Positions 1 to 10,590 of a stretch of DNA of 64,000 nucleotides are shown here, piece after piece. Position 1 is the stretch's first letter. Each line of letters begins with the position of its first letter. Made by a program: the position numbers and the translations under genes. Source of the stretch: Halichondria panicea (lineage: Eukaryota; Porifera; Demospongiae; Suberitida; Halichondriidae); NCBI RefSeq assembly GCF_963675165.1, contig NC_087385.1:2976501-3040500 (forward strand), given 5' to 3'. A model generated the notes under the pieces. The model worked only from the letters and a program-made list of their open reading frames with translations, made no database searches and was not told the DNA's origin.

Positions 1-59
1 TCTGCGAATACACTTATTTCTACTCTCATTCGCAGAAATTAATAGCAGTCGCTACCAGG

Positions 60-270
60 CCCACTCTTTGAGGAAGTGCGCCCTGGCATCGATATTCTTA
101 CTCTCTAGCTTCCCTAGAACCTCCCTGAGGTTGTCTACGAAGATCTTGTAGCAATTATAAAACAGTCACTTTTCTTTCGACGATTCTGATGGAACCGTAC
201 CTCGAAGCAAAATATTAAAAATACCACGTGGAAGAGCAGCTCAATGCGCATGTGCTGGTACCTATTCGCT
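60..270. repeat. Dispersed repeat fragment (family R1)
   Basis: The stretch from about 85 matches parts of 50420-50585 and 51370-51480. Shared landmarks are a CCTAGAACCTC-type block, GTCACTTTTCTTTC, and ACCACGTG followed by GAGCAGCTCAATG. The same landmarks occur in reverse at about 42330-42420. The first part (about 50-95) resembles a decayed end of the CCTCGATCCCAGGCCG repeat family. No coding capacity is supported. The element class is unknown. Confidence 0.5.
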
Positions 271-272
271 AT

Positions 273-455
273 GAAGCCAGAAAGGGCTCTCATCTACCTC
301 TATGATGGTTGGATGGTCGTGATATTTTGAACTGGGTTTCTGACAGACTATGGCAAGTCTTTAAGTCTTTTTTGGCAAGTCTTTAACTTTGTGCTTCCAA
401 CTGCAACCATAGGGCCATCATAGAGGTAGATGTGAGCCTCTTCTGGTTTCAGAAC
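273..455. repeat. Imperfect inverted repeat, about 40-bp arms
   Basis: Positions 273-310 (GAAGCCAGAAAGGGCTC and then ATCTACCTCTATGATGG) are nearly complementary to 413-455 (CCATCATAGAGGTAGAT and then CTTCTGGTTTC). About 105 bases separate the arms. A transcript would fold into a hairpin. It may be a short foldback element. No flanking duplication was found. Confidence 0.55.
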
Positions 456-609
456 AGTGTGCAAGCCTTCTCGACAACGCAATAGAGCCACAGCTTCACA
501 GGAGACAGACTATGGCAACTTCCAAGTCTTTGTATCACCCATGCAATAGAGACCAGGCCATATTTTAAGCTAAGGTAGTACTAGGCTATAAACTAGCTAC
601 TGAGCTCCA

Positions 610-1330
610 TGTATTAGTAATGGCTAGTGGAACAGTCACAGCAATAGTTAGTGAGACCCCTCCAAGCAGTATAAAAAGCAGCTTGGACAGGCAAATTCTT
701 GAGAGGAGCTCTGTCTGTACTGTTGAGTATTCCAGTACAGTCACAGACATGATAGAGAATTATGGAAATGTAACAAAGTTCTGTCGTAAAATACTGTGCC
801 GATACGATGAACCAGTTACTATCAATGAATACAAAGAGACATTTACCTAGTACATTCAAATCGTTGACATAACTTTTTAAATGGGTACACAACGAGTCTG
901 CTTTTCAAAAACCAGCAAAAATGAATATTACTTACCAACCTAAAGCCAAGTGGGTTTGATTTTACTTGCATACAATGCCCATGCAGCTACTTAATTAAGA
1001 AAGAGGGAATCATTAATATTTTGGGCTGTAGTCACAGCCTCTCCTTGTAGAAGGTACACAAAGCCACTAGATAGAGCCGAAACGATAACACAACACTAAA
1101 AAACCGCCTTTGAAAGCTTTTCAAGCTCTTGGTGAGATACACAACGCTTCTATATGATGCACAGTAGACGTGGATGCTCAGCACAGGACTAGGAGTCCCA
1201 GTAGGGAGCTGTGAATGATAGTAATGACCATTCCCGTTGGAGGCGAAACACGAATCAACTTTTGGCATTACACAGAAGTGATTGTGCGCAAATGCTCCGT
1301 TTCCCATCCCTCTCCCTTCTTATATCTATG
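610..1330 (+). repeat. Dispersed repeat family R2, copy 1
   Basis: This stretch is homologous, with indels, to the complement of 19140-19620. Shared blocks include AATGAATACAAAGAGACATT, GCCACTAGATAGAGCCGAAA, a GAGATACACAACGCTTCTAT block and TGCTCCGTTTCCCATCCCTC. Copy 1 contains extra segments absent from copy 2. An open frame at 620-850 lies inside it, but the matching part of copy 2 does not keep that frame open, so I do not call a gene. No termini were identified. Confidence 0.6.
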
Positions 1331-1342
1331 GTACAGTATTGC

Positions 1343-1645
1343 TAGACCGGCGGCGACAGCCCCTCGCGTGCGTAGCGCGAGGGACTGGCAAACTGCCTAT
1401 CAGTCACTCGTCTCAGCTGCAACGAGCATTGCAGCCTATCAGATTGCTCAACGTCATATTAGCCCTGTAATTGTAACGGCACTTACACTTCAGGGGATTC
1501 AGTACATTCCATAGTAGCTAAATCTCATAGCAAAATTTAACCACATTATCTATAATGATATTCATGTTTGGTAGTGTTGCATGATCTATACACTTCCGCT
1601 GAGACGAGTGACTGATAGACAGTTGGCCAGTCGCTCGCGCCAGTC
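1343..1645. mobile_element. MITE with 11-bp target duplication, possibly Mutator-like
   Basis: The direct repeat TACAGTATTGC at 1332-1342 and 1646-1656 brackets about 300 bp. The ends are inverted repeats: the left arm (GACTGGCAAACTGCC and then ATCAGTCACTCGTCTCAGC, about 1383-1424) pairs with 1591-1632. The left arm carries an extra GC-rich insertion. Terminal inverted repeats with a 9-11-bp duplication and no gene are typical of non-autonomous Mutator-like elements. The class assignment is an inference. Confidence 0.6.
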
Positions 1646-2043
1646 TACAGTATTGCACTGCACTGCACTCTCTGCAAACGGTTACTTCAGTCTGTTGTAA
1701 GAACTTTTTGTTGGACTAAACGTATACATAAGCTCAGTGTTAAAGCCTTGTACTTGTCAAGTAAATGAATGAAATGTTCGACATAAATTATACTACAATG
1801 TATATTGTACTGCTATAGATCCTGTAGAAACTTTTCAACAGAAATTCGAAGACATTTGTGTTCATTCCCAATGCTAAGAAGAGCAGAAAACAAAACTAAA
1901 CTAACTCTCTGATAATTATGTTTTTGGTATAATTATTTTTTACTTTGTATATGATTGGCACTTTGTATACGATTGGCTGAGATTTTTGTGGCTGGTTCAT
2001 TGACGACGGAAACAATTATTTTATTCATAATGATAATAGTGTG

Positions 2044-2742
2044 CAGTGTGGATTATAAGAAATCTGACAGGAACTGACTTATGTCAGACCATAACCAAAA
2101 TGCTCTGTCATTGTAGTATCTTGTTCTGCCATGACTGTCGCAAGGCCCGACTAATGAGGAAAGTCTAGGGTCTGAGACATGGATCTACCATGCATTATTA
2201 TTTATAGCTCATTGACGTTCATTCTGATAAAATATGATATGACAGTCTAATTATTAATAATTAATATGCACAAGTGAAAATTTAGTCATTGAACCATCCT
2301 ATAAGTATTCAGCCAGTGAAATGGTTGACTCATTTTCATCAGGACTGGTTGTAGAGCTAGATGTGCTTGTTTTGCTCAGATTCGCAACACAGTCATGGTA
2401 TAGTGTTTAGTGATCTTTCTCAAGTTCAATGGACTTGCCTCTTCCTACATAAACTTGTCTCTTAGGCTGTTTGACAGCTAAATGCTGAGAAGAGTGACAG
2501 TTAGAGGGCATAGCTAGCTACTTTACAATCTATTCTTAATTTCGCACGTGGCTATTTAGCTTGCTGAATCAGCATCCAATAGCAACTAATTAGCTTGCTG
2601 AATCAGCATGCATAGGGCGCATCTTGCGCAACTAGATCTCGAGTACTGGCAGGTCATTGTGGCAGCCCAGAGCTAAACTGACCGGTTATTTAGGTTCTTG
2701 GGTTGGTAAATAGCCGAATGCCGACCGTTATAATCCACACTG
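2044..2742 (-). mobile_element. Internally deleted hAT element (relative of 15920-18757)
   Basis: Both ends carry the 15-bp terminal inverted repeat CAGTGTGGATTATAA, identical to that of the hAT element at 15920-18757. The flanks are the 5-bp direct repeat GTGTG (2039-2043 and 2743-2747). The interior resembles the two ends of the long element. It includes its 5' non-coding segment (GCTTGCTGAATCAGCAT and then GATCTCGAG near 2550-2640) and remnants of both ends of its transposase gene. About 2.1 kb of the gene is missing. It is therefore non-autonomous. Confidence 0.85.
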
Positions 2743-3356
2743 GTGTGTCGTACAGGATTTTGAAGTAGAGGGGGAAATAAGTAGAACATTTTGCTAAAAA
2801 AAGGTCAAAAGGTTATTTCAATACCCTGTTAGTATGTAAAATTGCCAGCTATGGACCCCAACTAGTACCTGAATGCACATTTCAGGGGGAGAAATTGGAG
2901 CGTGCAAAAATTGCTGGCTTGCAAGTCTAGTCTAATTTTAACTGCAGTGTAATATTTTCTCTGAACCATGCTTGATAGCCAATACCAGCAACAACCTATC
3001 AACCTATAAATTTTAAACAAACAAGTTTACCTGAATTCCTTAAATCTGTCCGGATTTTCTTCAAACATTTTTCTCATCTGCCAATCTTTGGCAGCTTTGT
3101 AGTGGTTTTCGAGTGCTTTCCACTCGGGAATATCCACAAGAGATGACATGATAAGAGTGCAGCAAAGCTCAGAGGAACACGTACTGTATTAAACTTGCAG
3201 AGCACAAAATTAATAGCCCTTGTTTCTACTCTTGCCCGGAAAGGATCTATGTATAAACCACACCCACGGACAAGAAACCATGTATATACTCCCGGAGGAG
3301 GTTGGTCACGAAGCCAAAAAGTTATCTGTAATGTACGGTGGCCCTGAGTGCTACTC

Positions 3357-3478
3357 CAGTTGGTAGTTGGCAGTTGGTAGTTGGCAGTTGGCAGTTGGTA
3401 GTTGGCAGTTGGCAGTTGCAGTTGGTAGTTGGCAGTTGGTAGTTGGTAGTTCGCAGTTGGGAGTTGGCAGTTGGTAGT
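3357..3478. repeat. Tandem array, GTTGGTA/GTTGGCA units (left arm)
   Basis: About 17 copies of a 7-bp unit GTTGGYA occur, alternating TA and CA variants, with occasional shortened units. The open frames across it (Leu-Pro-Thr-Thr-Asn-type repeats) are artefacts of the repeat. It is the inverse complement of the arrays at 4951-5047 and 5900-6136. Confidence 0.9.
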
Positions 3479-4950
3479 TCGTGACCTAAGATGTCAGACC
3501 GGAAGTAGTGCGTGGGCGTATTTTCGTACAGTAATTCAATGGTAAAAAACGGGACCAGAAAGTGAGTGAACAAGAAGGGCTTTCCGCAAGCCCTGGAAGA
3601 GTCTAGCAAAACAACAGCTGTTCCCAAGGGTAAAAAATAGCGTAGAATTTGATTTTTATAACAGTTTTTTATGATTTTAGCATTTGATGCTTGTTTTGTG
3701 TGTGATTTTTTCTTAAAGGTGATCATCATTTTGGCAACCAAACATGAAAATGAACAAAAACACAAGTGAGCATGTCTTTCATCTCTAACTCTCTCCAGAT
3801 TATGCAAAAAGTTGCTACAATAAGCTTTTATTTCTTGCGGAATCACATATTGCATGGATAGATGGGTGGAGCTGAGAATAGAAATGCAGTAAAATCAAGC
3901 CAAGTGTACCAATAGCTGTATTTATTTCTTAGAAGTTCCTAGAAGTTCCTGAAAGTAATTATTGAAGCAATCTGAAAGCCTCTGTTGAAAAGAAAGAAGA
4001 AAGATTGGAGAGAATTCCAGGGACAACAATGTAATCTACCAAAACTATTAAATTGCAAGAACTGATTCAATTTGCACACAAAAAAGACAAGAGTAATCTA
4101 CTGTATTAATTAGAAGCTGTCAACAGAGTTGTATCATAGATTTATAGTTCTATGGCCTTAAATCTACATCACACTAAAAACGAATTATTTAGACCAAATG
4201 AAATTGACAGAAAAGTTGCTTATAAACATCAAGAAACAGATACAAGCGTAAGGTGGACATTGATGAGAGTTCTGAAACATGATACAATATACTGAAAAGA
4301 TAGCATGGTTACTTTAAATCCAAAAGAACTCTCTGAAGCAGGAGACATCATACTATTATAGGGACATCATAAAGATATACATTACAGAAACATTATAAAC
4401 TTAATATAATAGATATCAAATGGTTACAATGTTAACTCCCGAGTCCTGAGTGTCCATTTCATACTTTTTTAAAAGAGAATAGACCAAGCGGTTCAAGCAG
4501 ATATGCTAACTTTAAGATCGTTTCCGGTATTAACAACAAATTTCATAAGTCCCGCCCAAGTACATTAAAATGCGGTAAATTTTTGTACGAATTTTTCCCT
4601 GACTAGTGTTCTTCAAAACGCTGTATCTCTGCATTCGCTTGACCAAATCCAGTGCAGTAAAGTTTTTCTGGTTTGCCTAGAGTGTTCAAAAGAGATAGTA
4701 ATACATAGGAGTTACAAATAGCAAAAATAAAAATCGGTCTGACATCGCTTAAACTTTGCAGTTAGCAAAATAGATCGAATCCATGCAAAACCTGTTTCTA
4801 TAATTCCCCCCTCCCGGGAATATAGGTACATGAGGATTACCTAGATGTGTATATATAAGATTAATATTGCCGTCTTAGATTTAGGCCAGCTAGATGTCGG
4901 TGCCAGTATCATAATTTAAAAGCAGGCTAATTATTGTTGCAAAGTTTACA

Positions 4951-5047
4951 GGCCAACTACCAACTGCCAACTGCCAACTGCCAACTACCAACTGCCAACT
5001 GCCAACTACCAACTCCCAACTGCCAACTAAACTGCCAACTACCAACT
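4951..5047. repeat. Tandem array, CCAACTR units (first part of right arm)
   Basis: About 13 copies of the complement of the left-arm unit (CCAACTGCCAACTACC pattern) occur here. The array ends exactly at the start of the nested element at 5048 and resumes after it at 5900. One continuous array was therefore probably split by the insertion. Confidence 0.88.
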
Positions 5048-5899
5048 CAGTCTGCCCTAAGACCCCAAATGTTGTAAGATAGGAAGTGCTACAAGTTGCC
5101 TCATGAATGTAGAACAGTTTTTCTTTGTTTCTGATAAAAATTAAGGTTTTTAGAGCTATCTAAGTTGAAATATGTAATAAGAAGACAGTTTAACATACGA
5201 TAAACACTTTAAATTATGAATTTGGGTCAAACTAGCATGAAGTTGTGTAAAACGATTGCGGAAAGTTCGAATTTTTGAGCAAGCTGTTCACCATCGACGT
5301 AGCAAGCTAAAAATTGATTGAACAATTAAGAAGGATCTGAATAACAACATATTCAAGGTAAATGCCATACAAATGAATAGTGTTTGCAAGCAGTTACACA
5401 AACTTTGACATAAATACACAACTTGGCAATAGCATAGAACACATCATGAATGACTTCAAGCCTTCTAGCTTGCTGCTAAGCATGCACATGCATCAGATGC
5501 ACTAGTTGATACTTTAGGCAGTCACTGGTTCCTTTCACATCTGGAGATATGCAGCCATGAGTTCCACCAACCACAGAGATTATTCAGAATGAGCTATCTT
5601 TGAATTTTTGCGCAAGCTCCAGTCCAAACTTGCTGAGTCAATACATTCCATATTGAACTAATTTGTCTCCTAGTAACAAGTTCTAGTTCAGTAAATGGTC
5701 TGTGTTATGAGCTTTGGAAATTCAGAAAAAATCACCCTTCACTACAATCTGGCAGAGTTGTAGGGTGTCATCATCATGAATCTCATTAAAACAATGTTTT
5801 TGTGATGTCATCTTTATGAATACCATTAAAATACTTGTGGTATGTATTTCCTGTCTTGTCTTGCAAATACTGAAAAGTTGGGGGTCTTAGGGCAGACTG
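5048..5899. mobile_element. 852-bp non-autonomous DNA element nested in the array
   Basis: The terminal inverted repeat CAGTCTGCCCTAAGACCCC is at 5048-5066 and, inverted, at 5881-5899. The array trinucleotide ACT flanks both sides (5045-5047 and 5900-5902) and may be a 3-bp target duplication. The interior is AT-rich and holds no gene. A 3-bp duplication would suit Harbinger or CACTA-type elements, but the repeat itself could fake it, so the superfamily is left open. Confidence 0.7.
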
Positions 5900-6136
5900 A
5901 CTGCCAACTACCAACTCCCAACTGCCAACTACCAACTGCCAACTACGTGTTTGAACTATCAAGTAACAACTGTGAACTACCAACTACGCATTTGAACTAC
6001 TACACATTTGAACTATCAAGTAGCAACTGCGAACTACCAACTACGCATTTGAAGTATCAAGTAGCAACTGCGCACACACACACACACACGAACTGCTATC
6101 AAGTATGAACTACCAATCAAGTATGAACTACCAACT
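5900..6136. repeat. Degenerate CCAACT array with a CA microsatellite
   Basis: The array continues as CCAACTACC units. It then diverges into a higher-order pattern of about 40 bp, with TTTGAACTATCAAGTA followed by GCAACTGCGAACTACC. It contains a (CA)n run at about 6070-6089. It runs directly into the right terminal repeat of the composite element. Confidence 0.8.
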
Positions 6137-6426
6137 ACAGTAGCGCTCAGGGCCACCGTAATACTTAGATGATGAGCTATACATTCACTCTACAGCACGG
6201 TAGCTCCTACTTTATAAAGGTCAGAGGTCAGTTTGACATGACAGAACTACGACCTTTTGTGAGAGGTCACCCCTTTTAGGCACTGCACGATTTCTCTGGA
6301 GGGCTAGCAGCAGTAGGGTACCAAGAATCAGGGCGCGATGTGCAGTCAAACTTGCAAATTTACTGCACAAAACATAAGCTCACGTGATGTGACCTTTTGA
6401 CCCTGTCCACCCATGTACCAATAGGC

Positions 6427-6521
6427 CAGAGGAGGCGCGAAGCACTTAACCTTTGCCCGTTAACTATGGTTGTACAGCGAAGGCGTCATCTGGCGCGAGG
6501 ATATTATGTCATATTTTGACG
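6427..6521. repeat. Solo end of the CAGAGGAGGC long-TIR element
   Basis: CAGAGGAGGCGCGAAGCACT and the following TTAACCTTTGC repeat the outer end of the element at 32191-33956. The similarity fades after about 35 bases. This looks like a truncated end abutting the DIRS-like element. Confidence 0.55.
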
Positions 6522-6904
6522 TGCCCCACGTCTCTGTTGCGCTAGAGGTTAGAGGTCACGTGACTGCGGTAAGCTTTTTGGGGGGAGTACTGAGAGAGGG
6601 GCCCTCATTCAGCCGCCCAAACCGATAAATCAACATCGTCGGATGGAAAAGGCTCTAACCGATGTGGTGGGGTCTTTTCCAACACTCTGGCGTGTGTGGC
6701 AGATACTGCGCAGGCCAAGCCGTAACGCCGCGGTTCCCCTACGTTTAACTGTACAGATTGTGATATTTTGGCAGTACCGGGTCTAAGCGAATGCCCCACG
6801 TCTCTGTTGCGCTAGGTCACGTGACTGCGGTTAGGTTTTGGGGGGGGAGTACTGATTAGCCCCTCATTCAGCCCCAAGTAGTACCACCCAGTGTTACCAA
6901 TTCA

Positions 6905-7330
6905 GCCTTATGATAATCATGACAATACGAATATATTACGATGCCAACTGCTCGGCCGGGGTCCTGATGTATTGCAGGAAGGCTGCACTCTGCCACAGAA
7001 GAATCAGCCCCAATATGGAAGCTGTGGCCGGCGTAGTCATCCTGTGGGTCACGGAGGGTGCTCTGTATCTGGGTGGTGAACGGTTGCAGGGTCGCCAGAC
7101 ATCATGACGAAGAATCTCTCCTCCCCTGTTTAGCTTCGCCCGATATGATGTGTGCCCTTTCCAAACTGGTTGCATTTCGCGACTTGGACCATGGTTGGGT
7201 TTTCACGCCTCTATGTCCCGGCATGTCGCTGGGTTGTAAGCGGAGAAGAGGTGTTCACCGAGCCGCCGTCGAAGTGATCACCAGTTTCGAGGAAACCATG
7301 AGCTTCTTGTCGTGCAGCTGTTATGTGGAG
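6905..7330 (-). pseudogene. Tyrosine recombinase remnant of the PAT-like element
   Basis: Minus-strand frames contain AGHSFHIGADSSVAECSLPA (about 7046-6987) and, in another frame, WQSAAFLQYIRTPAEQL (about 6996-6944). These fit the C-terminal catalytic part of tyrosine recombinases: the HxxR box followed by the nucleophile Tyr in a W-x-S-x-x-F-x-x-Y-I-R context. Here HxxR reads HSFH, so the Arg is replaced, and a frameshift separates the two boxes. DIRS-superfamily elements use this enzyme instead of a DDE integrase. Its position after the RT and before the B-A-B repeats is as expected. Confidence 0.72.
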
Positions 7331-7572
7331 CATCCTAGCGCCTGCCTGGACCCTCTTCAGGATCGGTAAAGATGACTGCTCTCTTGGGTCCGGGAGGCCA
7401 ATCGATATCTGAGGGTAGCTGCCGAATAGGATTTGCACGTTTGCGGCGCCAGGCCCTCATCAGCCAGGAACGAGACAAAAGAGCAGAGGAGTTGCTCAGA
7501 CACAGGGAATGGGTTAAACACACTAAAACGGACACAGAAGTTGTGGGTTGCTGTTTTCCTGGTTGAAGGGGC

Positions 7573-8955
7573 GGCGGATCAGGTGGAGTATACGGCACCT
7601 CGCTAATTAGATTCATAAATGAGTGGGCGTTTCACAGGAAGTCACGTGGGCTAACTGGGTGTGGCACTGGTTGTCATGAACACATTTTCATAGAAACAAA
7701 AATAATAAAGTGATTTGGATTGTTGGACAAGTTTACTGAATCATGGAATGAAAGAACACAACACTAAATGAATGAACACAACACTATTGAATGCATATGA
7801 ATGCCGCTGAATAAATGATTGTACCCGCTGTGGACTAGACTGGATATTGAGCAGCAATATCTAATATGATGTTATCAAATGACACTCTGTGGGTTCTCCC
7901 ACTTCTCTCTCGCCACATAAATTCATCCAAGTAGCTGGGTAGTTGATTACTGTCAACCCCCTTCATCCTCTTGAACTTCGTCTTACACCTATTCCAATAC
8001 GACTCGACATGTTGGGTGTGAGTTCCAGTTACAGGATCTACAAATGTGACGGAATGGTTTACAGTGCTGTGGCTGTTTACATTTGGTAAGCTACCAACGC
8101 CATTGTAGGCTGCCCATTGATCTGAGTGAACTATTGTCCCAGGAGCTACATGTGATTGGATAATGGGCAGAAGTGTTGCTGCTGTTCGGTTAGGAACTAT
8201 CTCCATGTACCCTAGGGCAGGAGAAACAGAAACGTCTACTAGTCCAAAAACCCATATCTCACTTGATGTGGCCCTTCTGCTGTATAGCATACAAAGTTAT
8301 AGCAACGTACACTAGTAAATTTTCACCTTAGGTTTATGTCGAAATAGAGATTGGACAGTGACCCCTGGCCCACCTAACACAACCACGGTCTGAAGCAAAT
8401 TGGCTGAGGAGACTTTTCTCAACCACTGGTAAGTATCAACAGCAGTATGCTCCACCAGCTCAACTGCTGATGTAACAGGGAACTCCCAAGCCCACAATTG
8501 AATCAACAGTAGCCATTTCTGTAAAGTTAACTTTGACTTCGAAAAGAAGCTCCCAGCACGGATCGATTTTCGTGTCTTACACTGCCTACACCACCAGCTA
8601 CTTCCATCACTAACATCTCGTCTTGGTCTCTCAACCATTGGTATATTGCACCTAACCATCATCTATATACTATTATCATTGTTTTGTGATGAATCAATTT
8701 ATTATTATTATTATGTTTTTAATTATTGTACCTTGAACAATCACAGCTAGATGCCAGCAGATGTTTCCCCCGAAGATAAGTAATAATTCTATCCACCCCA
8801 CCATACACAATTGGTCCTAACTCCAAGAAGGACATCCTTATAATTTGTTCACCAGAAATAGCCTTCAATTTCGCGCCAAACTACCGCCATGGCTATTTGC
8901 CTCGCCCACTCATTTATAATCTAATTAGCAAGGTGCCGTATACTCCACCTGATCC
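7573..8955 (-). mobile_element. Merlin (IS1016-like) DNA transposon inserted in the PAT-like element
   Basis: About 50-bp terminal inverted repeats begin GGATCAGGTGGAGTATACGG at 7576 and end, inverted, at 8955. The direct repeat GAAGGGGC lies at 7565-7572 and 8956-8963, an 8-bp target duplication as known for Merlin. Three extra bases (GGC) separate the left duplication from the matched repeat, so either the right end lost them or the left gained them. The interior encodes a broken IS1595/ISXO2-type transposase. Confidence 0.87.
7835..8662 (-). pseudogene. Merlin transposase (DDE_Tnp_IS1595 family), inactivated
   Basis: Two blocks lie in the same frame. The N-terminal one (8662-8312, 116 codons) has a zinc-ribbon-like WWCRQCKTRKSIRAGSFF segment and helical DNA-binding-type sequence. 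The C-terminal one (8290-7835, 151 codons) has IVHSDQWAAYNG, with the second catalytic Asp, and THTQHVESYWN followed by RCKTKFKRMKG, with the catalytic Glu. Two in-frame stops separate the blocks. The family's VxIDESLF motif, holding the first catalytic Asp, reads VQSLF here: the Ile-Asp-Glu residues are missing. An intron cannot rescue it, because the candidate GT/AG pair across 8326-8280 does not keep phase. This enzyme would cut and paste the element if intact. Confidence 0.88.
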
Positions 8956-8962
8956 GAAGGGG

Positions 8963-8999
8963 CTAGGCCCTGTTGAAATAGTGCTGAACTGAGTACTGG
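8963..8999. other. PAT-like element resumes after the Merlin insertion
   Basis: Sequence right of the second GAAGGGGC duplication continues the GC-rich retroelement body that was interrupted at 7572. This confirms the order of events: PAT-like element first, Merlin second. Confidence 0.6.
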
Positions 9000-9830
9000 A
9001 GATCTCCAGTCCGTGTGCTGGTCTAGCCAGGGGACGTGGGAGGGGAACGCGTCCGGCAAAGGAAGGAGCGTCCGGGTCGGACAGGCGGACCGATTAACGA
9101 CTCGAGCTCGCCCATTCTCGCAGGAGGAGGAGGCGTCGGAGCTTGTCAGCTGGGACTCAATTTCGATCCGTCCTCTGTTTTATGAGGAGCGAGAGGTACG
9201 CCCAGGAGGTGGCATTTGCCGGCTCGGGGGGGCCTAGGATGATAAAATCATCCAGGTAGTGGTCCACGTACGGAATAACCAGCTTAGTGGAGCTGTGATC
9301 GAATCCACGTATGTGCACTGGATTGCTTGCACTGGATTGCTTGGAGGGGTCGGTTGTCCAGGTGCACAGGTATGATGCGATACGCTGCCATGAGAGTACC
9401 CCTGCCCATGGTTGAAATACGTCGGGCTACGTCGTCTACCGTTTTGTAGGAGAGAGAGCATAAGGAGGGGTCAACACCGTCGTTGACGCTGGCCCCTTGG
9501 GAGTGGGAGAGGTTGGTCGTGTTTTGCCCCTTTGGGGCGAACCCCATACGGTTGATGTGAGTATGTGGTGGTGTTTGTTCGGAGAGCATTCTACCCAGCG
9601 AGAGTTCCTGTTCTATATAGCAGTCTATCACACCAGGGACAGCGGCAGGTTGGTGCTGTCCCTGCTGTTCCCAATTCCGCACGGTCCGAGAGCACCCGTG
9701 GTGACTGTGCGGGAGCCACGTCAAGGTCCGCTGTATATTGGTACAGCTGGCGCCAGTCGGGGGTGAGTGTGCATGAGATGCAGAGCATATTTTATGGTTG
9801 CCTCCCGGCAGTTACACCCTGAGGTGGAAT
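9000..9830 (-). pseudogene. Reverse transcriptase remnant of the PAT-like element
   Basis: Minus-strand reading gives INRMGFAPKGQNTTN, then LSHSQGASVNDGVDP, then TVDDVARRISTMGRGTLM and AYRIIPVHLDNRPLQAIQ (about 9595-9325). In another frame YVDHYLDDFIILGPP follows at about 9275-9231. The last contains the YLDD form of the catalytic YxDD box. The Asp that should precede the SAYRIIPVH block is missing: residues between TLM and AYR are deleted, so one catalytic carboxylate is gone. The RNase H region expected downstream (9000-8956 and 7572-7300) is too decayed to delimit. RT is the enzyme that copies the element's RNA. Confidence 0.75.
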
Positions 9831-9899
9831 TTATATATCTATGCATGCACTTTTCAGATGAGTAGAATATTAGATGGGGATAAGTGAAAGGACAGCTAT

Positions 9900-10590
9900 A
9901 TAATGGGGCCCATAGTCTGTTCCACGAAGGGGGAGGTTAGTAGCGGGGACCCTGAGCCCGATTTCCTGGGGATCTGCTACGGCCGTGGCAGTGAAGGCGT
10001 CCCTGGCATTCCCTGCAGGCATACGTGTACCTGCATCTTGCCCGACACAGTCCCTTGTTGTACCTGATGCTGTGAGGGGCGGCATGGGGAGCGGGAGGAG
10101 GAGGAATGGTGTTGACGAGTTGTGGGAGGTCGCGGTGGTCATCCAAGCAGCGGGGTATGTCCCATGCGCGGCCAGTAAACGCCTCTTGGTAGAGCCGAGG
10201 GTTTGGGACTGACCACTCAAGGTTTGATGCTGCTAGGGCTTCCCGGCGGAAGGCCCTGTCATAGGACATCCATTTGCCCTCCCGGTAGTTCCTCTCGCAC
10301 CTCACGATGAGGGCCTGGTAAGCGACGCCATAGTGGAGAAGCGTTCCACCCAGACGGAAATGTCAGTGATAGGAAGCCGGGTGGGTGTCGGGCGCCCTGT
10401 TGGCGGGGGATCGTCCGAGGTGATCTCGCGAAAAACTTCAGTTCAAACTTCAGTTGTGGGCAACAGTGGTTGACATTGTGGCACCAGGGCTGGTTGTGCT
10501 CCAGTCCGTGCCACGCGCGAGGGCCAGGGGACCGAGTGGAACGGGGGGTAAGGTTAGGTACCGTGCGACTGTATGCAGATACAGACAATT
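9900..10590 (-). pseudogene. gag-like protein remnant of the PAT-like element
   Basis: Frames on the minus strand shift repeatedly. Recognisable blocks are TDISVWVERFSTMA (about 10365-10325), YDRAFRREALAASNLEWSVP and then LYQEAFTGRAWDIPRC (about 10263-10145), and a Cys-rich stretch with CRARCRYTYACREC (about 10050-10005). That order, a helical domain followed by Cys/His-rich nucleic-acid-binding motifs, is what I recall for gag-like proteins of DIRS-type elements in cnidarians and sponges. It lies at the 5' side of the reverse transcriptase, as expected. There is no intact frame, so it cannot make a full protein. Confidence 0.6.

Larger units (their letters stand above)
3334..6160. mobile_element. 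Composite inverted-repeat element with GTTGG/CCAAC arrays
   Basis: TACGGTGGCCCTGAGTGCTACT-type ends (22 bp, one mismatch) lie at 3334-3355 and, inverted, at 6139-6160. Just inside the left end is an array of GTTGGTAGTTGGCA-type units. The complementary arrays lie at 4951-5047 and 5900-6136. The ends thus form a foldback structure with long tandem-repeat arms. The terminal TA may be a target duplication, which would suit a Tc1/mariner-type insertion, but no transposase is present. The middle (3481-4950) holds no recognisable gene. An 852-bp element interrupts the right array. Confidence 0.65.

Noticed and set aside
3322-3855. 177-codon minus-strand open frame over the left GTTGG array
   Set aside because: The second half is translated tandem repeat (Leu-Pro-Thr-Thr-Asn units) and the first half has no motif. 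It is read across the element terminus.
8280-8326. Intron joining the two halves of the Merlin transposase
   Set aside because: AAG|GTGAAA and TACAG|CAG look like splice sites, but joining them leaves the second half out of frame. The in-frame stops and the missing catalytic block fit decay better.
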